In this document: positions 1-8,318 of the stretch, piece by piece
Layout of the letters: each line of letters starts with the position of its first letter
Numbering within the stretch: the stretch's first letter is position 1
Source: Pseudolabrys sp.
GTDB taxonomy: Bacteria; Pseudomonadota; Alphaproteobacteria; Rhizobiales; Xanthobacteraceae
Assembly (NCBI GenBank): GCA_017849615.1
Contig: JAFIGS010000014.1
Location: 62,001 to 126,000, forward strand
DNA length: 64,000 nucleotides
Direction: 5' to 3'
Position numbers and translations under genes: made by a program
Notes under the pieces: generated by a model
What the model saw: only the letters and a program-made list of their open reading frames with translations
Databases searched by the model: none
What the model was told of the DNA's origin: nothing

Positions 1-505
1 AGCCTTCGCGGGTGAAGCCGCACTTCTCCAAGAGCCCGATCGACGGCTTGTTGGTCGGGATACAGGCGGCCTCGACCCGGTGGAGGCGCAGGGCGCCGAA
101 CGAGTAGGTCAGCAGGGCCCGGACCGCGGCGCTCATGTGGCCCTTGTGGGCAAATGGCGCGCCGACCCAGTAGCCAAGGCTGCCGGCCTGAGCGACGCCG
201 CGCCGGATATTGGCCAAGGTCAGCCCACCCACCAGCGCGCTGTCGCCGCTGCGGAACACCAGGAAGGCATAGGCCAGATCGTTGCGCTGGTCGTCCTGAT
301 AGCGGCGCAGCCGGCGGCGGAAGGAGCCGCGGCTCAGGTCATCCGGAGGCCAGATGGGCTCCCACGGGGTGAGGAACTCCCGGCTCTGCTCCCGTAGCGC
401 GGCCCAGGCCGCAAAGTCGCCGAGCAGCGGCGCCCGCAAATAGACGCCGTCTCCGGTAATCGCCGGCGCCGCTTCGGTGAAGCCGACGGTGCGGAAAAAC
501 GCCAT
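1..505 (-). CDS. GNAT-family N-acetyltransferase (RimJ/RimL-like), 3' end cut by the window
   Basis: An open frame runs from an ATG at 505 off the left edge of the window, so only about 168 N-terminal residues are visible and the C-terminus is missing. The translation carries the RimJ-like pattern: an N-terminal beta strand (GDGVYLRAP), a central G-G-x-T-L-x-N-I segment, a Y-W-V-G-x-P motif and a late L-x-R-V-E-A strand followed by N-x-x-S-x-x-L-L-E-K-x-G-F. These are typical of protein N-terminal or ribosomal-protein alanine acetyltransferases using acetyl-CoA. A stop codon 23 bases upstream of the ATG fixes the start region, and the gene follows the M16 peptidase gene by 31 bases, probably as the last gene of a thrC-M16-GNAT operon. 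The substrate cannot be inferred. Confidence 0.85.
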   Translation of the reverse strand, partial: MAFFRTVGFTEAAPAITGDGVYLRAPLLGDFAAWAALREQSREFLTPWEPIWPPDDLSRGSFRRRLRRYQDDQRNDLAYAFLVFRSGDSALVGGLTLANIRRGVAQAGSLGYWVGAPFAHKGHMSAAVRALLTYSFGALRLHRVEAACIPTNKPSIGLLEKCGFTREG

Positions 506-536
506 GGCCCTAAACCTGCCCGGCCGTCATGAAGGC

Positions 537-1808
537 TCAGGCCGCCGGGCGAACCAGACTTTCGGCAATCGCGGCGGTGCTTTCAAGCCCGTTGCCCGGC
601 CCGAGCGCGGCGATCGCAGGCCGGCCGCGGCTGATGAGGGCCCTGCCGGCGGCGCGGGCACTGTCGACGGTTACGGCTTCGACCTTGGCGACGATCTCGT
701 CCAGCGGCACCGGACGGCCATAGGCCAGCATCTGGCGGGCGAGCTGGCCAAGCCGGGCTTCCGAGCTTTCCAGCGTCATCAAAAGGCCGGCCTTCATCTG
801 CGCCTTGGCGCGGGCGACTTCGGCCTCGTTGAGGGTCTCAGTGGCGCTCTCGATCTGGTCGATGACGACGCGCATCAATTCCGGCGCGTCAGCTTCGTCG
901 GTTCCGGCGTAAAGCCCGAACATCCCCGTGTCCGAATAGGGCATGTGGAAGGCCTGGATGGTGTAGCAAAGGCCGCGGATTTCGCGCACTTCCTGAAACA
1001 GCCGCGAGGACATGCCGCCGCCGAGCACGCTGGTGAACACCTGCAGGCTGTAGAGTTGCGGGTCCTTCACCGGCACGCCTTCCAGCGCCAGCGCGATATG
1101 CACCTGCTCGAGATCGCGCGACTCCACCCTGGTGCCGCCGCCGAAGCGCGCGGCCTGATGCTCCGGCGCATCCGGCCCGGCGAAGCTCTCGAAACGCTTC
1201 GTCACATCCTCGACGATCTGCTGATGATCGACGGCGCCCGCCGCCGCGACCAGCATGTTCGGCGCGCGATAATTGCGGTTGAGATAGGCGCGCAGGCTCT
1301 TGGCGCTGAAGCCGCGCACGGTCTCCGGCGTGCCGAGAATGGAGCGGCCGATCGGCTGGTTGGGAAACGCGGTCTCCTGCAAGCGATCGAACACCAGATC
1401 GTCCGGCGCGTCTTCGGTGGCGCCGATTTCCTGCGTGATGACGTTCTGCTCGCGGCGCAGCTCTTCCGGATCGAAAGTCGGTTCCGACAGAATGTCCGAC
1501 AGCACGTCGAGCGCCAGCGGCACATCGGCCTTCAGCACGCGGGCGAAGTAGCCGGTGTTCTCGATCGAGGTCGCGGCATTGAGATCGCCGCCGACCGCTT
1601 CGATGGTCTCGGCGATCTGGCGCGCGGTGCGGCGCTTGGTGCCCTTGAAGGCCATGTGCTCGAGAAGATGCGAAATGCCGTGCTCATCGGGCGCCTCGTC
1701 ACGGCTGCCGGCGCCGATCCACACGCCGAGCGACGCCGATTCCAGATGGGGCATGCGGTCGGTCACGACAGCGAGGCCCGACGGCAATTGGGTGACTTCG
1801 ACGGTCAT
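537..1808 (-). CDS. M16 family zinc metallopeptidase (processing-peptidase-like)
   Basis: The 423-residue protein has the inverted zinc motif HxxEH at residues 47-51 (H47, E50, H51) and a downstream conserved Glu region around residues 120-127. The C-terminal half holds the second M16 domain with the G-G-G-M-S-S-R-L-F-Q-E-V-R-E signature. Length and architecture match bacterial homologues of the mitochondrial processing peptidase beta subunit, which degrade or process peptides. Its ATG overlaps the thrC stop codon by four bases (ATGA), indicating translational coupling. The thrC-M16 pairing is common in Hyphomicrobiales. No signal peptide is visible, so a cytoplasmic location is inferred. Confidence 0.93.
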   Translation of the reverse strand: MTVEVTQLPSGLAVVTDRMPHLESASLGVWIGAGSRDEAPDEHGISHLLEHMAFKGTKRRTARQIAETIEAVGGDLNAATSIENTGYFARVLKADVPLALDVLSDILSEPTFDPEELRREQNVITQEIGATEDAPDDLVFDRLQETAFPNQPIGRSILGTPETVRGFSAKSLRAYLNRNYRAPNMLVAAAGAVDHQQIVEDVTKRFESFAGPDAPEHQAARFGGGTRVESRDLEQVHIALALEGVPVKDPQLYSLQVFTSVLGGGMSSRLFQEVREIRGLCYTIQAFHMPYSDTGMFGLYAGTDEADAPELMRVVIDQIESATETLNEAEVARAKAQMKAGLLMTLESSEARLGQLARQMLAYGRPVPLDEIVAKVEAVTVDSARAAGRALISRGRPAIAALGPGNGLESTAAIAESLVRPAA

Positions 1809-3220
1809 ACGGCAGCTCCTTCACGCGCGGCGCGCGAGGCGCCGGCGACGAATTCCTCGATTTTGGCCTGATCGGCCGGCAGCACGGTAAAGCGCTCGGC
1901 CTTGGTGGGCAGATCAGACAGCCAATCTGGGAGCCCGGGATCGACCCCGCAAGCCGCCTTGACCGCGTCCGGGAACTTGGCCGGATGGGCCGTCGACAGC
2001 ACGACCATGGGCACCTTGGGATCGCGCGTCTCCTTTTCGGCCACCGCCAGCGCCACCGCCGTATGCGGATCGATGGCGTAGGACGCCTCTTTCATCCAGG
2101 CGCGGATTTCGGCATCGACCTCCTGCTCGTCGGCGCGATCGGCCGAGAACAGCGCGCGCATTTCCTTCAGCGCCGCCTCCGGCACCGAGAAGCGGCCGGA
2201 CTGCGTGAGCGAGCCCATCAGCGCTTTGACCTTGGCGGCATCGCGGCCGCAGGTCTCGTACAGCAGGCGCTCGAAATTCGACGACACCTGGATGTCCATC
2301 GACGGCGACGAGGTCGCGACCACCTGCCGCGTCTCGTAATCGCCGGTCGCGAAAGTGCGCGCCAGAATGTCATTGACGTTGGTGGCGACGACCAGCCGGT
2401 CGACCGGCAGGCCCATCTTGCTGGCGACATAGCCGGCATAGACGTCGCCGAAATTGCCGGTCGGCACCGTGAAGGCGATGCGCCGGTGCGGCGCGCCGAG
2501 CGCAACCGCGGACGTGAAGTAATAGACCGCCTGCGACACCAGCCGCGCCCAGTTGATCGAATTGACGCCGGACAGCCGCACGCGATCGCGGAAGGCGTGA
2601 TGATTGAACATCGCCTTCACCAAAGCCTGGCAGTCGTCGAACGTGCCTTCCACCGCGATGGAGTGAACGTTGTCCTCGGTCGGCGTCGTCATCATGCGCC
2701 GCTGCACGTCGGAGATGCGGCCGTGCGGAAACAGCGCAACGACATCGACCTGGGCGCTGCCGCGGAACGCCTCGACCGCGGCGCCGCCGGTGTCGCCGGA
2801 GGTCGCGACGACGATGGTCGTGCGCTGACCGCGCTTCTGCAGCACGTGATCCATGAGCCGCGCCACGAACTGCATGGCGAGATCCTTGAACGCCAGGGTC
2901 GGGCCATGGAAGAGTTCGAGCACGAACAGATTGTCGCCAAGCTGCACCAGCGGCGCGACCGCCGGATGGCGGAACGTGCCATAGGCCTCGCGCGCGATGC
3001 GGGCGAGATCGGCCTCGGCGATGGAACTGCCGACGAAAGGCTTGACCACCTCGACCGCGACCTCGGCATAGGGCCGCCCGGCGAAGCCGGCGATGGTCGA
3101 CGGCGACAACCGCGGCCACGAGTACGGGACATAGAGGCCGCCATCGCGGGCCAGCCCCGACAGCATCGCCTCGACGAAATCGAGTCGGGCGCCGCCGCCC
3201 CGGGTTGAGATGTAATGCAT
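1805..3220 (-). CDS. thrC: Threonine synthase
   Basis: Threonine synthase converts O-phosphohomoserine to threonine with pyridoxal phosphate. The protein begins MHYISTRGG, the usual ThrC start, followed by the F-H-G-P-T-L-A-F-K-D motif whose K112 is the expected PLP lysine, and a T-S-G-D-T-G-G-A phosphate-binding loop. The frame stays open to a TTG at 3259, but the ATG at 3220 gives the family-typical N-terminus and a length of 471 residues. The gene overlaps the M16 peptidase start by four bases, forming a thrC-M16-GNAT operon. The M16 and GNAT neighbours often sit just downstream of surf1 in related genomes; here about 3.9 kb of unrelated genes separate thrC from surf1. Confidence 0.95.
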   Translation of the reverse strand: MHYISTRGGGARLDFVEAMLSGLARDGGLYVPYSWPRLSPSTIAGFAGRPYAEVAVEVVKPFVGSSIAEADLARIAREAYGTFRHPAVAPLVQLGDNLFVLELFHGPTLAFKDLAMQFVARLMDHVLQKRGQRTTIVVATSGDTGGAAVEAFRGSAQVDVVALFPHGRISDVQRRMMTTPTEDNVHSIAVEGTFDDCQALVKAMFNHHAFRDRVRLSGVNSINWARLVSQAVYYFTSAVALGAPHRRIAFTVPTGNFGDVYAGYVASKMGLPVDRLVVATNVNDILARTFATGDYETRQVVATSSPSMDIQVSSNFERLLYETCGRDAAKVKALMGSLTQSGRFSVPEAALKEMRALFSADRADEQEVDAEIRAWMKEASYAIDPHTAVALAVAEKETRDPKVPMVVLSTAHPAKFPDAVKAACGVDPGLPDWLSDLPTKAERFTVLPADQAKIEEFVAGASRAAREGAAV

Positions 3221-3439
3221 TGATTTTGTTGACTGTCTTGGAAACAGGGGTTCGTTCAAGGCACCCTAGCCTCGGGCCGGGCCAAGCACAAGAAAGGCCC
3301 AGCCGGCCGGCAAACCGGCCCGGCAGGCGCGCTGCCCGGCGCGCCGGCCGGAATATTCGTCACAAGCACTGTGCCGCTTCGCCGCTTCGCCGGCCGGAGG
3401 CCTCTGGCTAGTTTCGCACCATCATTCGACGAGGTGCCG

Positions 3440-3823
3440 ATGTCCGACCAGCCATTCAAATTCGCCGTGTCCTACGCCAAGGACGCCACGTTCGCGCCGC
3501 AGGGCCTGTGGTCGCATTTCGAGTATCGCAATCTCGGCATCGCGGACGTGACCGGCGGCCGCTTCGGCGCCCACATCATCCGCGCCAAGGAAGCACGCGA
3601 AGCCGCCTTCAAGCGGCACAAGCACGATCTCGAATTCCAGATGTTCTACATCCTGAAGGGCTGGTTCAAGTTCGAGTGCGAAGGCCAGACCATCACCGTC
3701 AGGGCCGGCGACAGCGTGCACCAGCCTTCCGGCATGCCGCATGTCACCATTGCCTGCTCGGACGATCTCGAACTGATCGAGATCACCTCGCCGGCGGAGT
3801 TTGCCACCATCGACGTGGAGTGA
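3440..3823 (+). CDS. Cupin-domain protein
   Basis: A 127-residue single-domain cupin. The central region has H-K-H-D-L-E-F-Q-M-F-Y-I-L-K-G as cupin motif 1 and a later P-S-G-M-P-H segment as motif 2, so metal-binding histidines are present. The ATG at 3440 is chosen because GAGGT lies five bases upstream; the longer frame starting at 3371 has no such site and would overlap the thrC promoter region. No substrate can be assigned. Small cupins of this type are often found beside ring-cleavage or sugar genes, but the neighbours here give no clear pathway. It is transcribed divergently from thrC. Confidence 0.8.
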   Translation: MSDQPFKFAVSYAKDATFAPQGLWSHFEYRNLGIADVTGGRFGAHIIRAKEAREAAFKRHKHDLEFQMFYILKGWFKFECEGQTITVRAGDSVHQPSGMPHVTIACSDDLELIEITSPAEFATIDVE

Positions 3824-3830
3824 TGTTTTT

Positions 3831-3910
3831 GTAGCCCGGATGGAGCGAAACGCAATCCGGGGCGAACGCCAAAGAAGGTCCCGGGTTTCGCTGCGCCCCA
3901 CCCGGGCTAC
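3831..3910. repeat. Intergenic palindromic repeat, family A
   Basis: The ends are perfect inverted copies: GTAGCCCGG at the left and CCGGGCTAC at the right, with an inner pair of similar G/C-rich arms. A shorter relative with the same outer sequence lies at 42801-42856. It sits between the convergent cupin and epimerase genes and could fold into a long hairpin on either strand. Confidence 0.8.
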
Positions 3911-3922
3911 AAACAAGTGCGT

Positions 3923-4834
3923 TTAAGCCCGCAGGCTCTCGCGATACGAGCCGTTCTCGATGTCGTCGAGCAGGGCGACGCCCTTCGGCTTCCAGTCCAG
4001 CATCTTGCGCGCCTTAAGCGCGCTGACGCGGCTGTTGGAGGCGAAGGTGGCGTGCGCCGAGATGCCCCACTCCTTGAGCGCTTCCGCCATCGGCCAGCTT
4101 TCGGTCTTGCCGCCATAGCCGAGCAGGCGGCTGATGGCCTGCGCCACCGCGCGCATGCTGCACTCGCCGTTCTCGGCATAGAACAGCGAGCCGGGCGGCG
4201 CCTTTGCCAGAATGAGCAAATAAAGATCGGTGACGTCGTCGATGTGCACGTTCGACCAGATGTTCTCGCCCGCGCCGATGTGCAGCGCCTTGCCCTTGCT
4301 GACGGCGAGATCGAGCATGCGCGGCACCTGGATGCTTTTCTTGTGCAGCCCGAGGCCGGCGCCGTAGATCAGCGTCGGCCGGATCACGCATGAGCGCACG
4401 CCGCGCTGCCCATACGACAACACGAGTTGCTCGACCGCGAGACGGCCCTGCCGCTCGGGCAGCGACGTGTGCGGGGTATCCTCATGGAAGATCAGATCGC
4501 TGGCGTTGCCGGCGCCGCGGTCGGCGATGATGCTGGAACCGCTGGTGTGAATGAAGGATTTACCGGTTCCCTCGAGCACCGGAAGGATGGCCTCGACGGC
4601 GAAGGGATCGTCGGAATTGGCGGCGTTGATCACGGCATCGACGCCGCGCGCGGCCTCGGCAAGCAGATCGAGGCTGATCAGCGATCCGACGAGGGGCTCG
4701 ATGCCGAGCGCCTTGAGGCGCGCCGCGCCATCCTCGCTGCGCGTGAGACCGACGACCTTGTGGCCCGCGGCCAGCAGTTTTGCCGCCACCGAACCGCCAA
4801 TATAGCCGGTCGCACCCGTCACCAGAATCTTCAT
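3923..4834 (-). CDS. NAD-dependent epimerase/dehydratase (extended/atypical SDR)
   Basis: The 303-residue protein starts with a classical Rossmann dinucleotide-binding motif, G-A-T-G-Y-I-G-G at residues 7-14, and a typical N-A-A-N segment near residue 70. A strict YxxxK catalytic pair is not obvious, as in atypical SDRs such as NmrA-like or epimerase-like proteins. The closest general description is NAD(P)-dependent epimerase/dehydratase. It is transcribed divergently from a LysR-type regulator 117 bases away, the usual arrangement for a regulator and its target. The substrate is unknown. Confidence 0.85.
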   Translation of the reverse strand: MKILVTGATGYIGGSVAAKLLAAGHKVVGLTRSEDGAARLKALGIEPLVGSLISLDLLAEAARGVDAVINAANSDDPFAVEAILPVLEGTGKSFIHTSGSSIIADRGAGNASDLIFHEDTPHTSLPERQGRLAVEQLVLSYGQRGVRSCVIRPTLIYGAGLGLHKKSIQVPRMLDLAVSKGKALHIGAGENIWSNVHIDDVTDLYLLILAKAPPGSLFYAENGECSMRAVAQAISRLLGYGGKTESWPMAEALKEWGISAHATFASNSRVSALKARKMLDWKPKGVALLDDIENGSYRESLRA

Positions 4835-4951
4835 CCGCAGAGCCCTCGCCTTGTATTTCGCCGCAGTCTACCAGCAGCCCTTAACATTGCTGAGGCAGAG
4901 AAAGCGGCATAGGATTTATGATCACCGGTCACAGAACGGGAGCCAGTGCCG

Positions 4952-5911
4952 ATGGCCGATAAATCGGGGGAAATGGAGTTGTTCGTCCGCGCCGTGGCGC
5001 TGGGCAGTTTCTCCAATGCGGCGCGCACCTTGCACGTCACGCCCTCGGCCGTCAGCAAGGCGATCGGGCGTCTCGAAGACAGGCTCGGCGTCCAGTTGCT
5101 TGACCGCTCGACACGCAGCATCCGCCTCACGGACGAAGGCCAAGTCTATTACCGCGAATGCATGCGGCTGACGGTGGAGATCGACGAACTGGAGCGCAAT
5201 CTCGGCTCGCGCCGCAACGTGCCGCAGGGACGGCTGCGCGTGAATTCATCGGTGTCGATCGCGCGCCAGCATCTGCTGCCGATCCTGCCGCAGTTTCTCG
5301 AGCGTTATCCGGAAATCGAAATCGACCTGTCGCTGTCCGACGAGGTCGTGGACCTGGTCAGCGGCCAGGCCGATGTCGCCCTGCGCATCGGCCCGCTGCA
5401 GGATTCCTCGCTGCGCGCCCGCAAGGTGCTGGATTTCCGCCGCATCGTGGTGGCGTCGCCATCCTATTTGGCGCGGCACCCTGCGCCGCGCACGCCAGCC
5501 GATCTTGCGGCACACAACTGCCTCGGCTTCAACATCAAGGCGAGCCTGAACGAGTGGCCGTTCATCGAGAACGGCCGTTCCTTTACGCAGCCCGTGTCCG
5601 GGAATTTCCGCGCCAATAACGGCGACACCTTGCGCGATGCCGTGCTGGCGGGCGGCGGCGTCGCACGCCTCGGCAGCTTCATGGTGGATGACGACATCCG
5701 CGCCGGGCGGCTGGTGCCGCTGCTGGAAGGCTATCACCCGAACGACACGCTGAGCGTCTTCGCCGTCTTCTTCCGGCAGAAGTATATGCCGGCCCGCATC
5801 CGTTGTTTCGTCGATTTCCTGATCGACGGGCTCGGCCACATCACGATCGCCGAGCCGTCCGGCCTTATGCGCCGCAAGGCGCAGCCAGCTGCCGCCTCGG
5901 TGGCGGGCTAA
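4952..5911 (+). CDS. LysR-family transcriptional regulator
   Basis: The N-terminal winged helix (about residues 1-60) contains the LysR pattern V-A-L-G-S-F-S-N-A-A-R-T-L-H-V-T-P-S-A-V-S-K, followed by L-E-D-R-L-G-V-Q-L-L-D-R-S-T-R. The rest (from about residue 90) is the periplasmic-binding-protein-like effector domain. The length of 319 residues is normal. The ATG at 4952 is preferred over the GTG at 4946 because GGGAG lies about nine bases upstream of the ATG. The gene is divergent from the epimerase gene, so this regulator probably controls that promoter and its own. The co-inducer is unknown. Confidence 0.92.
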   Translation: MADKSGEMELFVRAVALGSFSNAARTLHVTPSAVSKAIGRLEDRLGVQLLDRSTRSIRLTDEGQVYYRECMRLTVEIDELERNLGSRRNVPQGRLRVNSSVSIARQHLLPILPQFLERYPEIEIDLSLSDEVVDLVSGQADVALRIGPLQDSSLRARKVLDFRRIVVASPSYLARHPAPRTPADLAAHNCLGFNIKASLNEWPFIENGRSFTQPVSGNFRANNGDTLRDAVLAGGGVARLGSFMVDDDIRAGRLVPLLEGYHPNDTLSVFAVFFRQKYMPARIRCFVDFLIDGLGHITIAEPSGLMRRKAQPAAASVAG

Positions 5912-6048
5912 CCCTCCGGACCTGTTCCTCATTGGCAAAGATGCTGTGACGCTCAGGCTTTTGGGCGGCTGATACACTGACGCCATGCCGGCCGCAAAAA
6001 GCGGCGGTTTGCAACGACAAAACAACAAACCTTGCAGGCGAGGGACAG

Positions 6049-7029
6049 ATGCGTCAGGGATGGAAGGCATTACTGAGCGGACTTGCGATGATCGGGCTTG
6101 CGATCACCGGCTCCGCCTCGCCGGCAGCGGCGGCGTTTCCGGAGCGTCCGATCACACTGATCGTGCCGTGGGCCGCCGGCGGCGGCACCGATGCGGTGGC
6201 TCGCATGATCGCCGCGCTGCTGGAAAAGGACTTGGGCCAGCCGATCAACGTCATCAACCGCACCGGCGGCTCGGGCGTCGTCGGCCATCAGGCAATCGCG
6301 ACCGCCAAGCCGGACGGCTACACCATCGGTTTGATCACGCTCGAGATCAACATGATGCACTGGGTCGGCCTGACCGATCTCGACTACAAGGGCTTCACGC
6401 CGCTGGCGCTGATGAACACCGACCCCGCCGCGATCCACGTCAAGTCGGACTCCAAGTACAAGACGATCAGCGAACTGCTCGACGACATCAAGGCCAACCC
6501 GAACAAGTTCAAGGCCTCGGGCACCGGCCAGGGCGGCAGTTGGCATCTCGCGCTCGGCGGACTCTTGAAGTCCAAGGGCATCGATCCGAAGAGCGTCGGC
6601 TGGGTGCCAGCGACCGGCGCGGCCACCGCGCTGACCGACCTCGCCGGCGGCGGCGTCGATTTCGTCTCCTGCTCGCTGCCGGAGGCCGAGAGCCTGACCA
6701 AGGCCGGCCGCGTCCGCACGCTCGTCTACATGGACAGCAAGCGTTCGAAGGTGGCGCCGGACATTCCGACGGTCAAGGAAGCCACCGGCTCGGACTGGAC
6801 CATGGTGCTGTGGCGCGCGATGGCGGCGCCGAAGGGGCTGCCGGCCGACATCACCGTGAAGTACGAAGCGGCGTTCAAGAAGGTCTATGACAGCAAGGAA
6901 TATCAGGACTTCATGACCAACCGCGGCTTCGGCGCCGTCTGGGGCGGGTCGGCCGAACTGGGCACGTTCCTGGCCAAGAACGACAAGGAGCTGGGCGAGA
7001 GCCTCAAGGATCTCGGACTGGCGAAGTAA
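6049..7029 (+). CDS. Bug/TctC-family periplasmic solute-binding protein (tripartite tricarboxylate transporter type)
   Basis: A 326-residue secreted protein. Residues 1-29 form a Sec signal peptide (charged start, hydrophobic core, cleavage after A-A-A-A). The mature start F-P-E-R-P-I-T-L-I-V-P-W-A-A-G-G-G-T-D is the hallmark of the Bug (TctC) family, which binds carboxylates for tripartite tricarboxylate transporters. No TctA/TctB membrane subunits lie nearby, so this is an orphan receptor, as is common in this family. The sequence AGGGACAG precedes the ATG and a strong terminator follows the stop codon. The ligand cannot be inferred. Confidence 0.93.
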   Translation: MRQGWKALLSGLAMIGLAITGSASPAAAAFPERPITLIVPWAAGGGTDAVARMIAALLEKDLGQPINVINRTGGSGVVGHQAIATAKPDGYTIGLITLEINMMHWVGLTDLDYKGFTPLALMNTDPAAIHVKSDSKYKTISELLDDIKANPNKFKASGTGQGGSWHLALGGLLKSKGIDPKSVGWVPATGAATALTDLAGGGVDFVSCSLPEAESLTKAGRVRTLVYMDSKRSKVAPDIPTVKEATGSDWTMVLWRAMAAPKGLPADITVKYEAAFKKVYDSKEYQDFMTNRGFGAVWGGSAELGTFLAKNDKELGESLKDLGLAK

Positions 7030-7065
7030 AAGTCGTCATCGCACAACAAGGACGACCTGATGCGG

Positions 7066-7095
7066 ACCGGGCGCAGCGATGCGCCCGGTCTTTTC
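7066..7095 (+). terminator. Rho-independent terminator after the Bug-family gene
   Basis: A perfect 10-bp stem, ACCGGGCGCA with TGCGCCCGGT, encloses a GCGA tetraloop and is followed by CTTTTC. It lies 36 bases after the stop codon and just before the convergent surf1 gene ends. The T-run is only on the plus strand. Confidence 0.85.
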
Positions 7096-7098
7096 ATG

Positions 7099-7842
7099 TC
7101 AGGCTCCGTCGCGACGGCGGAGACGGCCGGCGACGAAGGCGGCGTAGACGCCCATCAGCGCCAGCGCGAGCCCGTACCAGGTGATGGCGTACTGCCAGTG
7201 ATTGTTCGGCAGCTTGACCTCGATGCGGCCGGGCTTCGGCAATCCGCCCGCCGGCACCGGCAACTCCTGATCGATGTAGAACGGCGTATCGATGGTCCAG
7301 CCATTGGCTGCGGCCATCGCCTTGGGATCGCGGATGAAGAACACATTGGCCTTGAGATCATCGGCCGGGGCGAACATGCCGCGGCTCTCGGGCCAGCGCA
7401 TATAACCGGTGATCTCGACCGGTGCGTTCGACGCCGCGCCGCCGCGGCTGGCGGCAGCCTTGCGGTCGGTCGGCACAAAGCCGCGGTTGACCAGCACGGT
7501 GGCGCCATCGTCGAGCCGCGCCGGCGCGAACACCCAATAGCCCTGCCCCGTGATGTCCGATCGCAGCGACGATCCCGCCGTGTAGACGAAGGCTTCGCCG
7601 GGCAGGAGCGCCGCGGTGAACTTGACCCGGGCATATTCATGGTCGGCCTCGGTCAGCGCGCTCCATGCCGCCCGCGGCGGCAGCGGCCGCGGCGGCTGGC
7701 CGATGCGCGCATCCAGCGTGGCGATGAGATTTTGCTTCCACGACATGCGCTGCAACTGCCAGGTGCCGAGCGACACGAGGATCGCGAGGCCGATGGCGGC
7801 CGCGATGCCGGCGGTGACGATGCTGCGGGTATGGGCCGTCAC
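7099..7842 (-). CDS. surf1: SURF1-family cytochrome oxidase assembly protein
   Basis: SURF1 helps insert heme a into cytochrome oxidase subunit I. The 247-residue protein has the expected two transmembrane helices, one near residues 8-28 and one near the C-terminus, framing a periplasmic domain. It carries the family motifs L-G-T-W-Q-L-Q-R, V-L-V-N-R-G-F-V-P and N-N-H-W-Q-Y-A-I-T-W-Y. The start is a GTG at 7842 overlapping the stop of the DUF983 gene by four bases (GTGA). The longer frame upstream of it only shadows DUF983. It is the last gene of the oxidase cluster. Confidence 0.92.
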   Translation of the reverse strand: MTAHTRSIVTAGIAAAIGLAILVSLGTWQLQRMSWKQNLIATLDARIGQPPRPLPPRAAWSALTEADHEYARVKFTAALLPGEAFVYTAGSSLRSDITGQGYWVFAPARLDDGATVLVNRGFVPTDRKAAASRGGAASNAPVEITGYMRWPESRGMFAPADDLKANVFFIRDPKAMAAANGWTIDTPFYIDQELPVPAGGLPKPGRIEVKLPNNHWQYAITWYGLALALMGVYAAFVAGRLRRRDGA

Positions 7843-8252
7843 CGGTCGCCCTTTGGCTGATCGCTCGTTGTCTGATCGTTCTTGGGCGTGAGTTGGCCGG
7901 GGGCGGCCTTGTGATGGAATTGCAGCGCGATCAGCAGCCCCTTGATCAGGCGCAAAGGCGGCAGCGTCAGCAGCAGGATCAGCGGCAGCCACAGCGCCGC
8001 GTGCAGCCAGTACGGCGGCTGGTAGACCACCTCGGTGATCAGCGCCGCCATGACGACGAGCGCGCCGCCGATCAGGATCACGAACACCGCCGGGCCGTCG
8101 CCGGCGTCGGCAAAGCCGTAATCGAGCCCGCATTGGTCGCAGGCCGGGCGCAGGCCGAGGAAGCCGTCGAACATCTTGCCCTCGCCGCAGCGTGGACATT
8201 GACCCATCAGCCCGCGTTTGACAGCGAGCCCGGTGCCGGACTGATCGTTCAT
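7839..8252 (-). CDS. DUF983 membrane protein of the cytochrome oxidase cluster
   Basis: The 137-residue protein begins with two Cys pairs, C-P-R-C and C-D-Q-C, which look like a small zinc-ribbon knuckle. Two hydrophobic helices follow (about residues 55-75 and 80-105). This is the DUF983 family, found between ctaE and surf1 in many alphaproteobacteria and assumed, without direct proof, to help oxidase assembly. A strong GGAGG site precedes the ATG. An intrinsic terminator lies immediately upstream, so this gene and surf1 may be expressed at a lower level than the subunit genes. Confidence 0.9.
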   Translation of the reverse strand: MNDQSGTGLAVKRGLMGQCPRCGEGKMFDGFLGLRPACDQCGLDYGFADAGDGPAVFVILIGGALVVMAALITEVVYQPPYWLHAALWLPLILLLTLPPLRLIKGLLIALQFHHKAAPGQLTPKNDQTTSDQPKGDR

Positions 8253-8263
8253 ATCGTTACCTC

Positions 8264-8293
8264 CAAAGCAAAAGGGCGGCGTTGCCGCCGCCC
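8264..8293 (-). terminator. Intrinsic terminator/attenuator between ctaE and the DUF983 gene
   Basis: Read on the minus strand, the stem GGGCGGCG / CGCCGCCC closes a GCAA tetraloop and is followed by TTTTGCTTT. This is a textbook terminator placed 25 bases after the ctaE stop and just ahead of the DUF983 ribosome binding site. Confidence 0.8.
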
Positions 8294-8318
8294 CTTCGCC
8301 AGCTCAGCCGCGCACGGC

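Noticed and set aside
477-1871. 464-residue plus-strand open frame
   Set aside because: It lies antisense to the M16 peptidase gene, is rich in R, H, G and A without any motif, and arises from GC-rich codon structure.
3221-3259. TTG start giving a longer threonine synthase
   Set aside because: The added 13 residues are not part of the family; the ATG at 3220 gives the usual MHYISTRGG start.
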